Shown piece by piece: positions 55,980 to 64,000 of a DNA stretch of 64,000 nt (position 1 is its first letter; each line of letters begins with the position of its first letter). The position numbers and the translations under genes were made by a program. The stretch is from Flavobacteriaceae bacterium (GTDB lineage Bacteria > Bacteroidota > Bacteroidia > Flavobacteriales > Flavobacteriaceae). The stretch spans positions 74,552 to 138,551 of the forward strand of contig JAFMLE010000002.1 of assembly GCA_017852395.1 (NCBI GenBank), written 5' to 3'. The notes beneath the pieces were generated by a model that saw only the letters and a list, made by a program, of their open reading frames with translations, did not search any database and had not been told where the DNA came from.

Positions 55980-55987
55980 CAAAAATA
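55980..55987 (-). promoter_or_regulatory. -7 element upstream of the Gfo/Idh operon
   Basis: Minus strand TATTTTTG, exact TAnnTTTG, 12 nt before the ATG at 55968. No spaced TTG was found. Confidence 0.4.
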
Positions 55988-56033
55988 CAATTCTATTATC
56001 AATTTCTAGGTCTATACTTTATACTTTTACAAG

Positions 56034-56675
56034 ATGAAAGATTTACCCAAGCACCAAGGGCAACGACAACAACTTGTAGCACTTCTAAAAGAAAAGGGGA
56101 TTGTCGATGAAAAGGTACTGGATGCGGTCAATAAAGTGCCACGTCATCTCTATATGGATGCTGCCCTGGAGGCTTATGCTTATGTAGATAAAGCCTATCC
56201 AATTGCAGCAGATCAAACGATTTCTCAGCCCTATACAGTTGCTTTTCAGACCCAATTGCTCGCCCTCGAAAAGGGAGATCGGGTTTTGGAAATTGGAACC
56301 GGTTCTGGTTACCAAACTGCAATTTTGTTACAACTTGGGGTAGAGGTGTATACCATAGAACGACAAAATGAATTGTTTAAAAAAACAAAACTCTTGTTTT
56401 CAAAACTGGGACTCCGTCCAAAAAAACAAATTTTTGGAGACGGGTATAAAGGGCATCCTGATGCTGCTCCCTACCATGCTATCCTTGTAACCGCAGGAGC
56501 ACCTGAGCTTCCAAAAGCGCTTTTGGAACAGTTAGCAGTAGGTGGTAGGTTGGTGATTCCTATAGGCGCTGACGAGCAGCAGATGTGTCGCTACATCAGA
56601 ACATCAAAAACTACCTTTGACAAAAAGACGTTTGGGGTGTTTCGATTTGTTCCTTTGTTAGAAGATAAAAATTAA
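56034..56675 (+). CDS. pcm: Protein-L-isoaspartate O-methyltransferase
   Basis: 213 residues. Repairs isoaspartyl residues in aged proteins using SAM. Family start region QLVALLKEKGIVDEKVLDAV, then KAYPIAADQTISQPYTVA (substrate motif), SAM motif I VLEIGTGSGYQTAILLQLG, and YHAILVTAGAPELPKALL. It stands alone between a divergent operon and convergent smpB. Confidence 0.93.
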   Translation: MKDLPKHQGQRQQLVALLKEKGIVDEKVLDAVNKVPRHLYMDAALEAYAYVDKAYPIAADQTISQPYTVAFQTQLLALEKGDRVLEIGTGSGYQTAILLQLGVEVYTIERQNELFKKTKLLFSKLGLRPKKQIFGDGYKGHPDAAPYHAILVTAGAPELPKALLEQLAVGGRLVIPIGADEQQMCRYIRTSKTTFDKKTFGVFRFVPLLEDKN

Positions 56676-56691
56676 GATAAAGGGGGCAAAA

Positions 56692-57153
56692 CTATCTTTT
56701 GGCATTTTTCATCACCCGATCCAAATTTCGTTTATTTTCCCGGTCTTTGATGGTTTCGCGTTTGTCGAAGCGTTTTTTACCTCTAGCCAGCGCGATACGC
56801 ATTTTTGCAAACCCTTTATCGTTTATAAACAGCTTTAGAGGAATGATGGTGAGTCCTGTATTTTTAACCTCCTTGTTGAGGCTTTTCAATTCTTTTTTGT
56901 TCAGCAATAGTTTTCTACTCCCGCGCGGTTTGTGGTTGTAGTGTGTGCCATAGTCATATTCTTCGATGGTCATATTAACGACAAAAAGTTCACCTTTTTC
57001 ATTGAATTCGCAGAAGGCCTCTGCAATAGAGGCCTTGCTCATGCGAATGGATTTGATTTCAGTACCCGTAAGCACAATGCCGGCGGTATATTGATCGACA
57101 AATTCGTATTCGAATCGGGCTCTTTTATTTTGAATGTTGATGTTTTTTTGCAC
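56692..57153 (-). CDS. smpB: SsrA-binding protein SmpB
   Basis: 153 residues. Partner of tmRNA in rescue of stalled ribosomes. INIQNKRARFEYEFVDQYTAGIVLTGTEIKSIR is the family core; the basic C-terminal tail (KKRFDKRETIKDRENKRN) folds in the empty mRNA channel. The tmRNA gene is not in this window. It is 15 nt downstream of clpB and likely cotranscribed. Confidence 0.95.
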   Translation of the reverse strand: MQKNINIQNKRARFEYEFVDQYTAGIVLTGTEIKSIRMSKASIAEAFCEFNEKGELFVVNMTIEEYDYGTHYNHKPRGSRKLLLNKKELKSLNKEVKNTGLTIIPLKLFINDKGFAKMRIALARGKKRFDKRETIKDRENKRNLDRVMKNAKR

Positions 57154-57168
57154 GATTCAAAGGTACAA

Positions 57169-59778
57169 TTATTCTCTTGTTTCTGGGACCTTGTTGGTAT
57201 TTCTAAAGACAATTTGATCGTCAAAATAATCGACTACAACCTCCTGGTTGCTAACGATTTCTTCAGCAAGAAGCGCTTTGCTTAGTGCATTAATCACTTC
57301 GCTCTGAAGGGTCCTTTTTACAGGCCGACCACCAAATTGTGGGTCAAACCCTTTGAGCGCCAAGGCCCCTATAGCTTCTTCTGTAGCAGTGAGTTTGATG
57401 TTTTGCTCGGCTAGTCGTTTGCTTATTTTGTCAAATTGTAACTGCACAATTTTCCGAATTTCCTTCTGATTAAGTGGACTAAAGAGGACGATATCATCGA
57501 TTCGGTTTATAAATTCGGGACGTATTTGGCTTTTCAATAGTTGCATGACCGCATTGTATGCAACGTGCTCTGCGGTTTTAAAATCGGCATTTTCTTCAAA
57601 TGCCTTTTGAATCTCATGACTTCCCATATTGCTGGTCATGATGATTACGGTGTTTTTAAAATCTGCCGTGCGCCCTTTGTTGTCTGTCAAACGACCTTCA
57701 TCAAGTACTTGAAGCAAGATGTTGAAGGTGTCGGGGTGGGCTTTCTCAATTTCGTCTAGCAAAATTACCGAATAGGGTTTTCTTCGTACCGCTTCGGTCA
57801 ATTGTCCGCCCTCATCATAACCTACATACCCTGGAGGGGCTCCGATCAATCGGCTCACCGCGTGTCGTTCTTGGTATTCGCTCATGTCAATCCTTGTGAT
57901 GTTGGTGTCGTCATCAAAGAGGGTTTCGGCTAGGGCTTTGGCCAATTCTGTTTTACCAACGCCTGTTGTTCCGAGAAATAAGAAGCTCCCAATTGGACGA
58001 TTAAGGTCTTGCAAACCTGCTCTACTTCGTCGAATAGCATCGCTAACGAGCTGTACCGCATTTTCTTGACCTACCAGACGTTGATGGATTTTTTCTTCGA
58101 GTTGTAATAATCGTTTTTTGTCCGATTGCAGCATCTTAGATACGGGTATACCGGTCCATTTTGCAACAACTTCGGCAATATCATCATAGGTCACCTCTTC
58201 CTTGATTAATGCTTCTCCTTGATGCAGGGTGGCCAGCTTATTTTGAAGGCTTTCTAAAGTTTCATTGGCCGCTTTAATTTTTCCGTAGCGTAATTCAGCA
58301 ACCTTGCCAAAATCGCCTTCGCGTTCAGCGCGATCGGCCAGTTGTTTGTATTCCTCAATCGAAAGTTTGGCCTGTTGGATTTGATCGACAATTCCTTTTT
58401 CATGATCCCACTTAGAAAACAAGGCAGCCCGTGCTTCTTTGAGGTCTGCAAGTTCTTTGTTAAGGGCGGTCATCTTTTTTTGATCGTTTTCGCGGGTGAT
58501 TGCCACAAGCTCGATTTCTAATTGCCTGATTTTTCGATCAAGTGCGTCGAGTTCTTCGGGTTTTGAATTGATTTCCATTCGCAGTTTTGAAGCGGCTTCA
58601 TCCATCAAGTCGATGGCTTTGTCCGGCAAAAAACGGTTCGAAATATAGCGATCAGAGAGTGTTACTGCTCCTACGATAGCTTCGTCTTTGATGCGCACCT
58701 TATGGTGTGTTTCGTATTTTTCTTTGATTCCTCTTAAAATGGAAATGGCATTTTCGGGACTGGGTTCATCGACCATTACCTTTTGAAAGCGTCTTTCTAG
58801 TGCTTTGTCTTTTTCAAAATATTTTTGGTATTCATCAAGGGTTGTTGCTCCAATGGCGCGCAATTCGCCCCGCGCTAATGCTGGTTTAAGAATGTTTGCC
58901 GCATCCATAGCGCCTTCACCGCCACCTGCACCAACAAGGGTATGAATTTCATCGATAAACAAAATAATCGTCCCATCGCTTTGGGTAACTTCTTTTACAA
59001 CACTTTTGAGTCGCTCTTCAAACTCTCCTTTGTATTTGGCGCCTGCGATAAGGGCGCCCATGTCTAGTGCATAGAGCCGTTTGTTTTTGAGGTTTTCGGG
59101 GATATCACCATCAATAATGCGGTGTGCTAATCCCTCAGCAATGGCGGTTTTACCGGTTCCTGGCGCACCTACCAGTATCGGGTTATTTTTGGTTCGTCGG
59201 GATAGTATCTGAAGCAATCTCCTAATTTCATCATCTCGACCAATAACAGGATCTAATTTTCCGTCAATCGCCTTTTTGGTTAGATCAATTGCGTATTTTT
59301 CCAATGCATTGTAGCGATCTTCCATAGATGCAGAAGTTACTTTTTCGCCTTGACGCAATTTTGCAATGGCATTGTCCAGTGATGCTCGAGTAATGCCTTG
59401 GTCTTTTAGAATTTTACCAACATCACCTTTGCTTTCAAAAAGCGCGATAAAAAGATGGTCAGTTGCGACAAATTCGTCGCCATTTTTCTTTGCAATTACA
59501 GTGGCATTGATCAGTAATTGAGAGGCTTTTTGAGAAAAACTAGTTTGAGCTCCCTGTACTTTGGGGTATTGATTGAGCAGACTTTGCGCTAGCTTTTCGA
59601 TCAAGCCGATATTGATTTGTAGTTGCTTAAAAATAAACGGGACGACGTTGTCGTCTGTTTTGATTAGTTCGTGAAGTAGATGGCCTTCATCTACAAATTG
59701 ATGTTCTTTTTCTTGGGCCAATACTTGTGCGTTTTGAAGCACTTCTTGGGCCTTTAGGGTAAATTGATTTGCATTCAT
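57169..59778 (-). CDS. clpB: ClpB disaggregase
   Basis: 869 residues from ATG 59778 (MNANQF); ATG 59784, two codons earlier, is also possible. N-domain with two repeats, NBD1 with Walker [15 protein letters not shown] and Walker [13 protein letters not shown], the coiled-coil middle domain (about 405-525) that separates ClpB from ClpA/C, then NBD2 with [16 protein letters not shown] and [13 protein letters not shown]. It dissolves protein aggregates with DnaK. The 99 nt upstream hold short inverted repeats (AGACA-N5-TGTCT at 59819-59833) but no exact -7 box. Confidence 0.96.
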   Translation of the reverse strand: MNANQFTLKAQEVLQNAQVLAQEKEHQFVDEGHLLHELIKTDDNVVPFIFKQLQINIGLIEKLAQSLLNQYPKVQGAQTSFSQKASQLLINATVIAKKNGDEFVATDHLFIALFESKGDVGKILKDQGITRASLDNAIAKLRQGEKVTSASMEDRYNALEKYAIDLTKKAIDGKLDPVIGRDDEIRRLLQILSRRTKNNPILVGAPGTGKTAIAEGLAHRIIDGDIPENLKNKRLYALDMGALIAGAKYKGEFEERLKSVVKEVTQSDGTIILFIDEIHTLVGAGGGEGAMDAANILKPALARGELRAIGATTLDEYQKYFEKDKALERRFQKVMVDEPSPENAISILRGIKEKYETHHKVRIKDEAIVGAVTLSDRYISNRFLPDKAIDLMDEAASKLRMEINSKPEELDALDRKIRQLEIELVAITRENDQKKMTALNKELADLKEARAALFSKWDHEKGIVDQIQQAKLSIEEYKQLADRAEREGDFGKVAELRYGKIKAANETLESLQNKLATLHQGEALIKEEVTYDDIAEVVAKWTGIPVSKMLQSDKKRLLQLEEKIHQRLVGQENAVQLVSDAIRRSRAGLQDLNRPIGSFLFLGTTGVGKTELAKALAETLFDDDTNITRIDMSEYQERHAVSRLIGAPPGYVGYDEGGQLTEAVRRKPYSVILLDEIEKAHPDTFNILLQVLDEGRLTDNKGRTADFKNTVIIMTSNMGSHEIQKAFEENADFKTAEHVAYNAVMQLLKSQIRPEFINRIDDIVLFSPLNQKEIRKIVQLQFDKISKRLAEQNIKLTATEEAIGALALKGFDPQFGGRPVKRTLQSEVINALSKALLAEEIVSNQEVVVDYFDDQIVFRNTNKVPETRE

Positions 59779-59843
59779 GGGCATTGTTTTATGACCTAAA
59801 TAGCAAAGTAGAGTCCAACAGACATTTACTGTCTTTTTGACGC

Positions 59844-59865
59844 AAAAAAGACGTTTTAAACCGTC
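59844..59865 (-). terminator. Weak intrinsic terminator after the lipoprotein gene
   Basis: Minus strand GACG (complement of 59862-59865), 8-nt loop, CGTC (complement of 59850-59853), then six T. The stem is only 4 bp, so efficiency is doubtful. Confidence 0.35.
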
Positions 59866-59883
59866 ATATTGACAGCATTATTC

Positions 59884-61065
59884 TTAGAGTTGGAGTTGTT
59901 TTAGTTTTAGCAAGAGCTGAAAATTGAGGTCTTTGCTGGCATCTAATAGAAGTTCCAAATCTGAAGGAAAAGGCACTTTGGCATCATTGAGAAGCGCGAT
60001 AAGTTGTGGGCTCAACGCTTTTTTATTTCCCTTATACGTAGCAAACTCATGGTGAAATACCCAATTGGAAGCCAACGTAAAGTGTGCTGCTGAATATCCA
60101 GTTTCTAGATTTTTGATTTCAATCTCCACGGCAACGTTAGCTGTTTTCTGCTGAATGGTTTTATAGAAGGTTGCTACAACATTTTCGATTTGGTGCGTCT
60201 CGACAACATCACCTTGTTGATCAACGATTACGTTACCCTTTTCGTCACGAGCCGGCACACGTGCTCCCTTGATTTCTTTTTCTTCGGTACTGATGATTTC
60301 GCGAAGGGTTTCAGGCGACATGGTTATTTCTTTTACACGAATTTGAATTGCAAAATTTGGTTGAGGATGTGCTTGTGAATCAGGATAATAATGCATCCAA
60401 AAACCAATTTGTGGAACCGGACTAAAATGAAGCAGTTGTCGCGCAACCTGTTTGTGCAACAATTGGTCACTATCATTGATGAGATGGCCTTCTAAGATAG
60501 ACACCCCTCGTTGATAGGTTTGGTCAAGATATGAAGAAAGTTGTGGTGCTGACAGTGCGTTTTGATCCAGAAAAGAGAGATGATCGTGCAGTTCACGGTA
60601 AAAATATCGGGGAAGTGCTTCTTGCAGTTTTGCATCTGTTTGGGCGAATAATATTTTTGAAAATGCGGCTTGAGCAGTCCTTTTTTCAAGTTCATAATTT
60701 TTGAAAGGAAAAGGAATTTCTTTGTTGCGTTTGGGATCAATGAGTGGGAGTAGAGGTCGAATTTTTTCTTGTCGGGAGTCGAGTTGCAAATACGTTTCAT
60801 AAACACGTCTCCGGTCTTTTAAGCTGTTGGCTGATTGCATTTGCGAAACCAACCGCGTATCTCTTTCTTGCGCTTTAATAAAGGCTTCTTGCAATAAAAA
60901 CAAATAAGAGCGTGCACTTTTTTTGGTTTTATTTGGGCGCAATTCCTTTAAAGCTTTTTCTATTGTGGCATCGTATGCGCCACTATTTAATTTTTTTTGA
61001 GTAGATCGGATGGGTGAACATCCCATACATAAAAGCATGAGGAGTAGGAGTAGGGATTTGGGCAT
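59884..61065 (-). CDS. Lipoprotein of unknown function
   Basis: 393 residues that I do not recognise. Lipoprotein signal LLLLLMLLCMGCSPIR with lipobox Cys15. Residues 25-130 are helical and basic and may be TPR-like (KLNSGAYDATIEKALKEL). The middle (about 130-215) contains YFYRELHDHLSFLDQ and SYLDQTYQRGVSILEGH; residues 225-393 look more beta-rich with paired charged strands (IQIRVKEITMSPETL ... VAVEIEIKN). No enzyme motif is seen. It lies between clpB and glyA, with no clear operon partner. A possible -7 box (minus CAAACTTA complement, 61146-61153) would leave an ~80-nt leader. Confidence 0.7.
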   Translation of the reverse strand: MPKSLLLLLMLLCMGCSPIRSTQKKLNSGAYDATIEKALKELRPNKTKKSARSYLFLLQEAFIKAQERDTRLVSQMQSANSLKDRRRVYETYLQLDSRQEKIRPLLPLIDPKRNKEIPFPFKNYELEKRTAQAAFSKILFAQTDAKLQEALPRYFYRELHDHLSFLDQNALSAPQLSSYLDQTYQRGVSILEGHLINDSDQLLHKQVARQLLHFSPVPQIGFWMHYYPDSQAHPQPNFAIQIRVKEITMSPETLREIISTEEKEIKGARVPARDEKGNVIVDQQGDVVETHQIENVVATFYKTIQQKTANVAVEIEIKNLETGYSAAHFTLASNWVFHHEFATYKGNKKALSPQLIALLNDAKVPFPSDLELLLDASKDLNFQLLLKLKQLQL

Positions 61066-61135
61066 GTTGATTAAATTTTTAATAATTTAAAAAAAAATGC
61101 GTCAAAAACAAGTAAAAAAGGCCCTCATTAATTAG

Positions 61136-61143
61136 TAGTTTTG
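61136..61143 (+). promoter_or_regulatory. -7 element of glyA
   Basis: TAGTTTTG, exact TAnnTTTG, 15 nt before the ATG at 61159. Because this box covers the TTG at 61141, the upstream in-frame TTG is unlikely to be translated. Confidence 0.5.
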
Positions 61144-61158
61144 TGCAAACTTAGAACC

Positions 61159-62430
61159 ATGAGAGACCATCAAATTTTTGATTTAATCCAGAAAGAGCAC
61201 GAAAGACAATTGAATGGGATTGAATTAATCGCTTCAGAAAACTTTACCAGTCCTGCCGTTATGGAAGCAACGGGATCGGTACTTACCAACAAATACGCCG
61301 AAGGTTATCCCGGAAAACGTTATTATGGTGGCTGTGAAGTCGTTGATCAGATCGAACAAATCGCCATTGATCGGGCCAAAGAATTGTTTGGAGCCGCCTA
61401 TGCCAATGTTCAGCCACATTCTGGATCCCAGGCCAATACGGCAGTATATCATGCTTTTTTAAAACCTGGAGACAAAATTTTAGGTTTTGATCTTTCTCAT
61501 GGTGGACACCTAACACATGGCTCACCGGTTAACTTTTCTGGCCGATTGTATCAACCCCATTTCTATGGTGTGGAGGAAGCCACTGGACGGTTGGATTATG
61601 ATCAAATAGAAAAAATTGCAACGGATGTCCAGCCTCAAATGATTATTGCTGGAGCCTCAGCATATTCTAGAGATATTGATTTTAAACGTTTTCGAGCGAT
61701 CGCTGATAAAGTAGGTGCCTTTTTGTTGGCAGATATTTCACACCCATCGGGATTGATTGCGACCGGTTTATTAAGTGATCCAATTCCACATTGCCACGTG
61801 GTAACCACAACCACCCACAAAACCCTCCGCGGTCCTCGTGGTGGTTTGATTTTGATGGGCAACGATTTTGACAATCCATTTGGCATCACTCTCAAAAACG
61901 GTAGTTTGAGACCCATGTCTGCACTGTTGGATTTGGCCGTATTTCCAGGCAACCAAGGAGGGCCGTTGGAGCATGTAGTTGCCGCAAAAGCAGTGGCTTT
62001 TGGCGAAGCGTTAAAACCCGAATTTAAAACCTATATGCAGCAGGTGCAGAAAAATGCACAAGCCATGGCCAAAGCTTTTGTAGATCGAGGGTATCATTTG
62101 ATTTCTGGAGGCACAGACAATCACATGATGTTGATCGACCTTCGCAATAAAGGCATTTCGGGCAAAGCCGCTGAGGCAGCTTTGGTTGGTGCTGAAATTA
62201 CGGCAAACAAAAACATGGTGCCTTTTGATGATAAATCTCCGTTTGTAACTTCTGGAATCCGCGTTGGCACAGCAGCGGTTACAACCCGCGGTCTTAAAGA
62301 ATCTGATATGGAAACCATTGTAGATCTGATTGACCGCGTACTTTCTGATGCTGATAATGAAACCGTTAGGGCAGAAGTTGCCAAAGAAGCGCATGCTCTA
62401 ATGCAAGGCAGACCCCTGTTTGTGGCTTAA
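61159..62430 (+). CDS. glyA: Serine hydroxymethyltransferase
   Basis: 423 residues from ATG 61159 ([13 protein letters not shown]). Converts serine and tetrahydrofolate to glycine and methylene-THF, the main one-carbon source. [37 protein letters not shown] and PLP lysine Lys221 in [14 protein letters not shown] are present, with [16 protein letters not shown] following. The convergent thioesterase overlaps by 4 nt. Confidence 0.96.
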   Translation: MRDHQIFDLIQKEHERQLNGIELIASENFTSPAVMEATGSVLTNKYAEGYPGKRYYGGCEVVDQIEQIAIDRAKELFGAAYANVQPHSGSQANTAVYHAFLKPGDKILGFDLSHGGHLTHGSPVNFSGRLYQPHFYGVEEATGRLDYDQIEKIATDVQPQMIIAGASAYSRDIDFKRFRAIADKVGAFLLADISHPSGLIATGLLSDPIPHCHVVTTTTHKTLRGPRGGLILMGNDFDNPFGITLKNGSLRPMSALLDLAVFPGNQGGPLEHVVAAKAVAFGEALKPEFKTYMQQVQKNAQAMAKAFVDRGYHLISGGTDNHMMLIDLRNKGISGKAAEAALVGAEITANKNMVPFDDKSPFVTSGIRVGTAAVTTRGLKESDMETIVDLIDRVLSDADNETVRAEVAKEAHALMQGRPLFVA

Positions 62431-62822
62431 TGCTCGGCGACCAAAAGATTTTTTATCGCATCACTTATTTTAAGCGGCTTGCGGCTATCTAGGTTCATAT
62501 AACACCATTGAGTAGTACACTCGACCAGTATTTCGTTGCTTTGGTGATTTAGAATGGTCACTACGCGTTCAGAAAGTGGGCCTCTAATGCTTTTTACATA
62601 GGTTTCGATACGCAAACGATCACCCAAAAATGCGGGCCTTTTATAGGTGATAAAATGGTTTCTTACAACCCAAACTCCTTCTATAGCATCGTTTTCTTTG
62701 ATTAGATGGTTCCAATGTGCTTTTGCAATTTCTTGTACCCAATAGAGGTACTGCACGTTATTGACATGATGCAGCCCATCGATGTCCGCTTCGGTAACGA
62801 TGATTTGTTGCGTGTAGGGCAT
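62427..62822 (-). CDS. Hotdog-fold acyl-CoA thioesterase (4HBT family)
   Basis: 131 residues. [22 protein letters not shown] is the 4-hydroxybenzoyl-CoA thioesterase-type active loop (Asp then N-x-Y), followed by the basic [13 protein letters not shown] strand. Such enzymes hydrolyse short or aromatic acyl-CoA; the substrate is unknown. Five nt downstream of the cyclotransferase gene. Confidence 0.85.
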   Translation of the reverse strand: MPYTQQIIVTEADIDGLHHVNNVQYLYWVQEIAKAHWNHLIKENDAIEGVWVVRNHFITYKRPAFLGDRLRIETYVKSIRGPLSERVVTILNHQSNEILVECTTQWCYMNLDSRKPLKISDAIKNLLVAEH

Positions 62823-62827
62823 CGAAA

Positions 62828-63850
62828 TTATTTTTTGATAAGTGCTACCTCAAACAATTTGCTCCAGTTTTTTCCTGTCACAAAAAGCGTTTTTCTTGTT
62901 GGGTGAAAAGCCATTCCATTGAGGACATTTAATGTTGGAATTTGAGCCACTTTTTCTTTAAGTCCTGAGAAGTCTATAACACCCTCTACAGTTCCGTCTT
63001 CTGGGTTGATGATTACGGCAACTTCTTTATTGAACTGATAGGTATTGGCGTAGATTTTGCCGTCAATCCATTCGAGCTCGTTAAGTTTGTTGAGCGCTGA
63101 TTTGTTTGTCATCACTTCAATTTTTTCTAATTCTTTGCCTGATTGGGGGTCCAATTTCCAAATGGCATTTGTGCCATCAGATTTATATAGATAATGCCCG
63201 TCATTGCAAAGCCCCCAACCTTCTTTACTGTTTTGATAGGCAAATGACCCAAGTGTTTCCAAGGTGTTTTTTGCATAAATAAAAGCCAAATCTTCTTGCC
63301 AAGTCAATTGATAGATTTTGTCCTCCAAAAGCGTCAAGCCCTCACCAAAATAGACCTTATCAAGAGCTATTTTGTTTTCAATTTCACCAGTCGTATAATC
63401 GACAACCCGCAGTGTCGATTGACCGCGAAGACCCGTGCTTTCAAAAAGTTTGCCCCCAGAAAACTCAAGACCTTGTGTATAGGCTTCAGTATCGTGAGGA
63501 AATTCATTTATTATTTTATAGGTGTATAACTCGGGAGGGTTAGAAGCAAAAAGTTGTACTTCTTTTTCTGTTGTGGTTTGATTCCCGTCTTTAAAAACCA
63601 CTGCCTTGATGAGATGGGTTCCTAGTTTTTGATTTTTTACTTTAATGTGTTCTGAAGTGGGTTGCTGGTCCCAAAAAAAATGGACCGAATCAATGGTTTG
63701 ATTTTTTTTTAATGCAATTCTAAGATTGATAGAATCACCAACGGTCAATTGCTTTTTAGGCATATCGACTTTTAGCGTGTACTTTGGAGCGCTATTACTT
63801 CCACATTTTAGAAAAAGAATCAGCGGTATGCAAATGAGTAGGTTTTTCAT
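62828..63850 (-). CDS. Glutaminyl-peptide cyclotransferase (lipoprotein)
   Basis: 340 residues from ATG 63850 (MKNLLICIPLILFLKCGSNS), chosen because it begins a lipoprotein signal with lipobox Cys16; the frame is open to 63949 but that part has no signal character and runs into the SRP RNA promoter region. After an extra Ig-like domain (about 25-105), the plant/bacterial-type cyclase propeller begins: EFPHDTEAYTQGLEFSGGKLFESTGLRGQST, then EGLTLLEDKIYQLTWQE. It turns N-terminal Gln into pyroglutamate, a common surface-protein modification in Bacteroidota. Envelope-located. Confidence 0.85.
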   Translation of the reverse strand: MKNLLICIPLILFLKCGSNSAPKYTLKVDMPKKQLTVGDSINLRIALKKNQTIDSVHFFWDQQPTSEHIKVKNQKLGTHLIKAVVFKDGNQTTTEKEVQLFASNPPELYTYKIINEFPHDTEAYTQGLEFSGGKLFESTGLRGQSTLRVVDYTTGEIENKIALDKVYFGEGLTLLEDKIYQLTWQEDLAFIYAKNTLETLGSFAYQNSKEGWGLCNDGHYLYKSDGTNAIWKLDPQSGKELEKIEVMTNKSALNKLNELEWIDGKIYANTYQFNKEVAVIINPEDGTVEGVIDFSGLKEKVAQIPTLNVLNGMAFHPTRKTLFVTGKNWSKLFEVALIKK

Positions 63851-63866
63851 TCGATTTATTTTGACG

Positions 63867-63896
63867 AAGTTATCCAATAAAATTAAGTTATCCAAT
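63867..63896. repeat. Two 12-bp direct repeats upstream of the SRP RNA promoter
   Basis: AAGTTATCCAAT at 63867-63878 and again, identical, at 63885-63896, an 18-bp period. The second copy ends 2 nt before the TTG box of the SRP RNA promoter. Confidence 0.6.
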
Positions 63897-63898
63897 CT

Positions 63899-63928
63899 TT
63901 GTAGGGACGACCAAAAGCTGTATTTTTG
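63899..63928 (+). promoter_or_regulatory. Promoter of the SRP RNA
   Basis: TTG (63899-63901), 19-nt spacer, TATTTTTG (63921-63928): an exact match to the Bacteroidota consensus with optimal spacing. Confidence 0.75.
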
Positions 63929-63932
63929 TGGT

Positions 63933-64000
63933 GGGCAAGTCCTGTACAACCAGCTCCTGCCGAATCCCCCCAGGGCGGGAACGCAGCAAGGGTAGGCGGT
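63933..64000 (+). ncRNA. ffs: Signal recognition particle RNA, 5' part (cut by window edge)
   Basis: The segment AATCCCCCCAGGGCGGGAACGC and the following AGCAAGGGTA match the SRP RNA domain IV: the symmetric-loop CAGG, the GGAA tetraloop closing the hairpin, and the AGCA of the asymmetric loop that binds Ffh. About 68 nt are present; the 3' arm is outside the window. The 5' end is set from the promoter and may be off by a few nt. Confidence 0.85.

Noticed and set aside
59819..59833. AGACA-N5-TGTCT as a heat-shock operator of clpB
   Set aside because: Only 5-bp arms, and on the + strand it is followed by T residues like a small terminator. It does not match CIRCE or another known heat-shock element.
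63851..63949. Longer glutaminyl cyclotransferase start at 63949
   Set aside because: It would extend through the SRP RNA promoter and its repeats and bury the lipoprotein signal inside the protein.
1..64000. CRISPR arrays, insertion sequences, prophage or secretion islands
   Set aside because: No regularly spaced repeats, transposase motifs or phage structural genes were seen on either strand.

Overview
The window reads as a chromosomal segment of a gliding member of the Flavobacteriaceae (Bacteroidota). The evidence is gldF/gldG, a capnine-type (sulfonolipid) enzyme pair, the acyl-ornithine arginine pathway with an ArgF' carbamoyltransferase, several promoters of the Bacteroidota type (TTG about 20 nt upstream of TAnnTTTG), and an absence of Shine-Dalgarno-like starts. 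Genes are tightly packed, many overlap by 1-11 nt, and no phage, insertion sequence or CRISPR array is visible. Almost all of the content is core chromosome.

Layout. 1-4120: start of clpC (leftward), gyrA and a secreted TPR protein. 4148-9284: a C40 peptidase and a 7TM-HD phosphodiesterase from divergent promoters, tRNA-Ser(GCT), then a 430-nt gene-poor stretch with an attC-like palindrome and a toxin-like relic, then two membrane proteins (TRIC channel, TauE-type permease). 9288-14852 (leftward): ftsK, lolA-like, lptF/G-like, ribB, an envelope/division operon ending in riboflavin synthesis. 14986-17946: nhaC and lpd. 17955-26848 (leftward): a nine-gene arginine operon (GNAT, argG, argC, proC, argD, argF', argB, argE-like, argH), preceded by a 27-codon leader ORF whose tandem Arg codons lie inside a terminator hairpin. 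26952-31800: tilS, dsbD, comM-like. 31802-33523 (leftward): HAD phosphatase and prfB with its programmed +1 frameshift. 33614-41582: zinc metalloprotease, threonine aldolase, S9 peptidase, then cysteate-synthase-like and cysteate acyltransferase-like genes. 41591-45993 (leftward): dnaN, gldG, gldF and a SAM hydrolase. 46085-47997: phoH-like and purC. 47989-55968 (leftward): an eight-gene run (Gfo/Idh oxidoreductase, 3-hydroxyacyl-CoA dehydrogenase, DUF1015, YggS, exonuclease/GIY-YIG fusion, potassium channel, miaA, lipase-like). 56034-64000: pcm, smpB, clpB, an unknown lipoprotein, glyA, a thioesterase, glutaminyl cyclotransferase, and the 5' part of the SRP RNA.

How the genes work together. 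The arginine operon encodes a full route from glutamate to arginine except carbamoyl phosphate synthesis, and the leader suggests control by arginyl-tRNA supply. The sulfonolipid pair lies one gene away from gldG/gldF; sulfonolipids are known to be needed for efficient gliding in Flavobacterium, so two parts of surface motility sit close together. ftsK, lolA-like and lptF/G-like genes join chromosome segregation with lipoprotein and LPS transport.

The best candidates for something little described are the arginine leader/attenuator (26755-26848), the sulfonolipid pair, the Ser90 substitution in ArgF', and the attC-like palindrome beside the tRNA gene. Function calls rest on motifs read by eye; no database search was possible.
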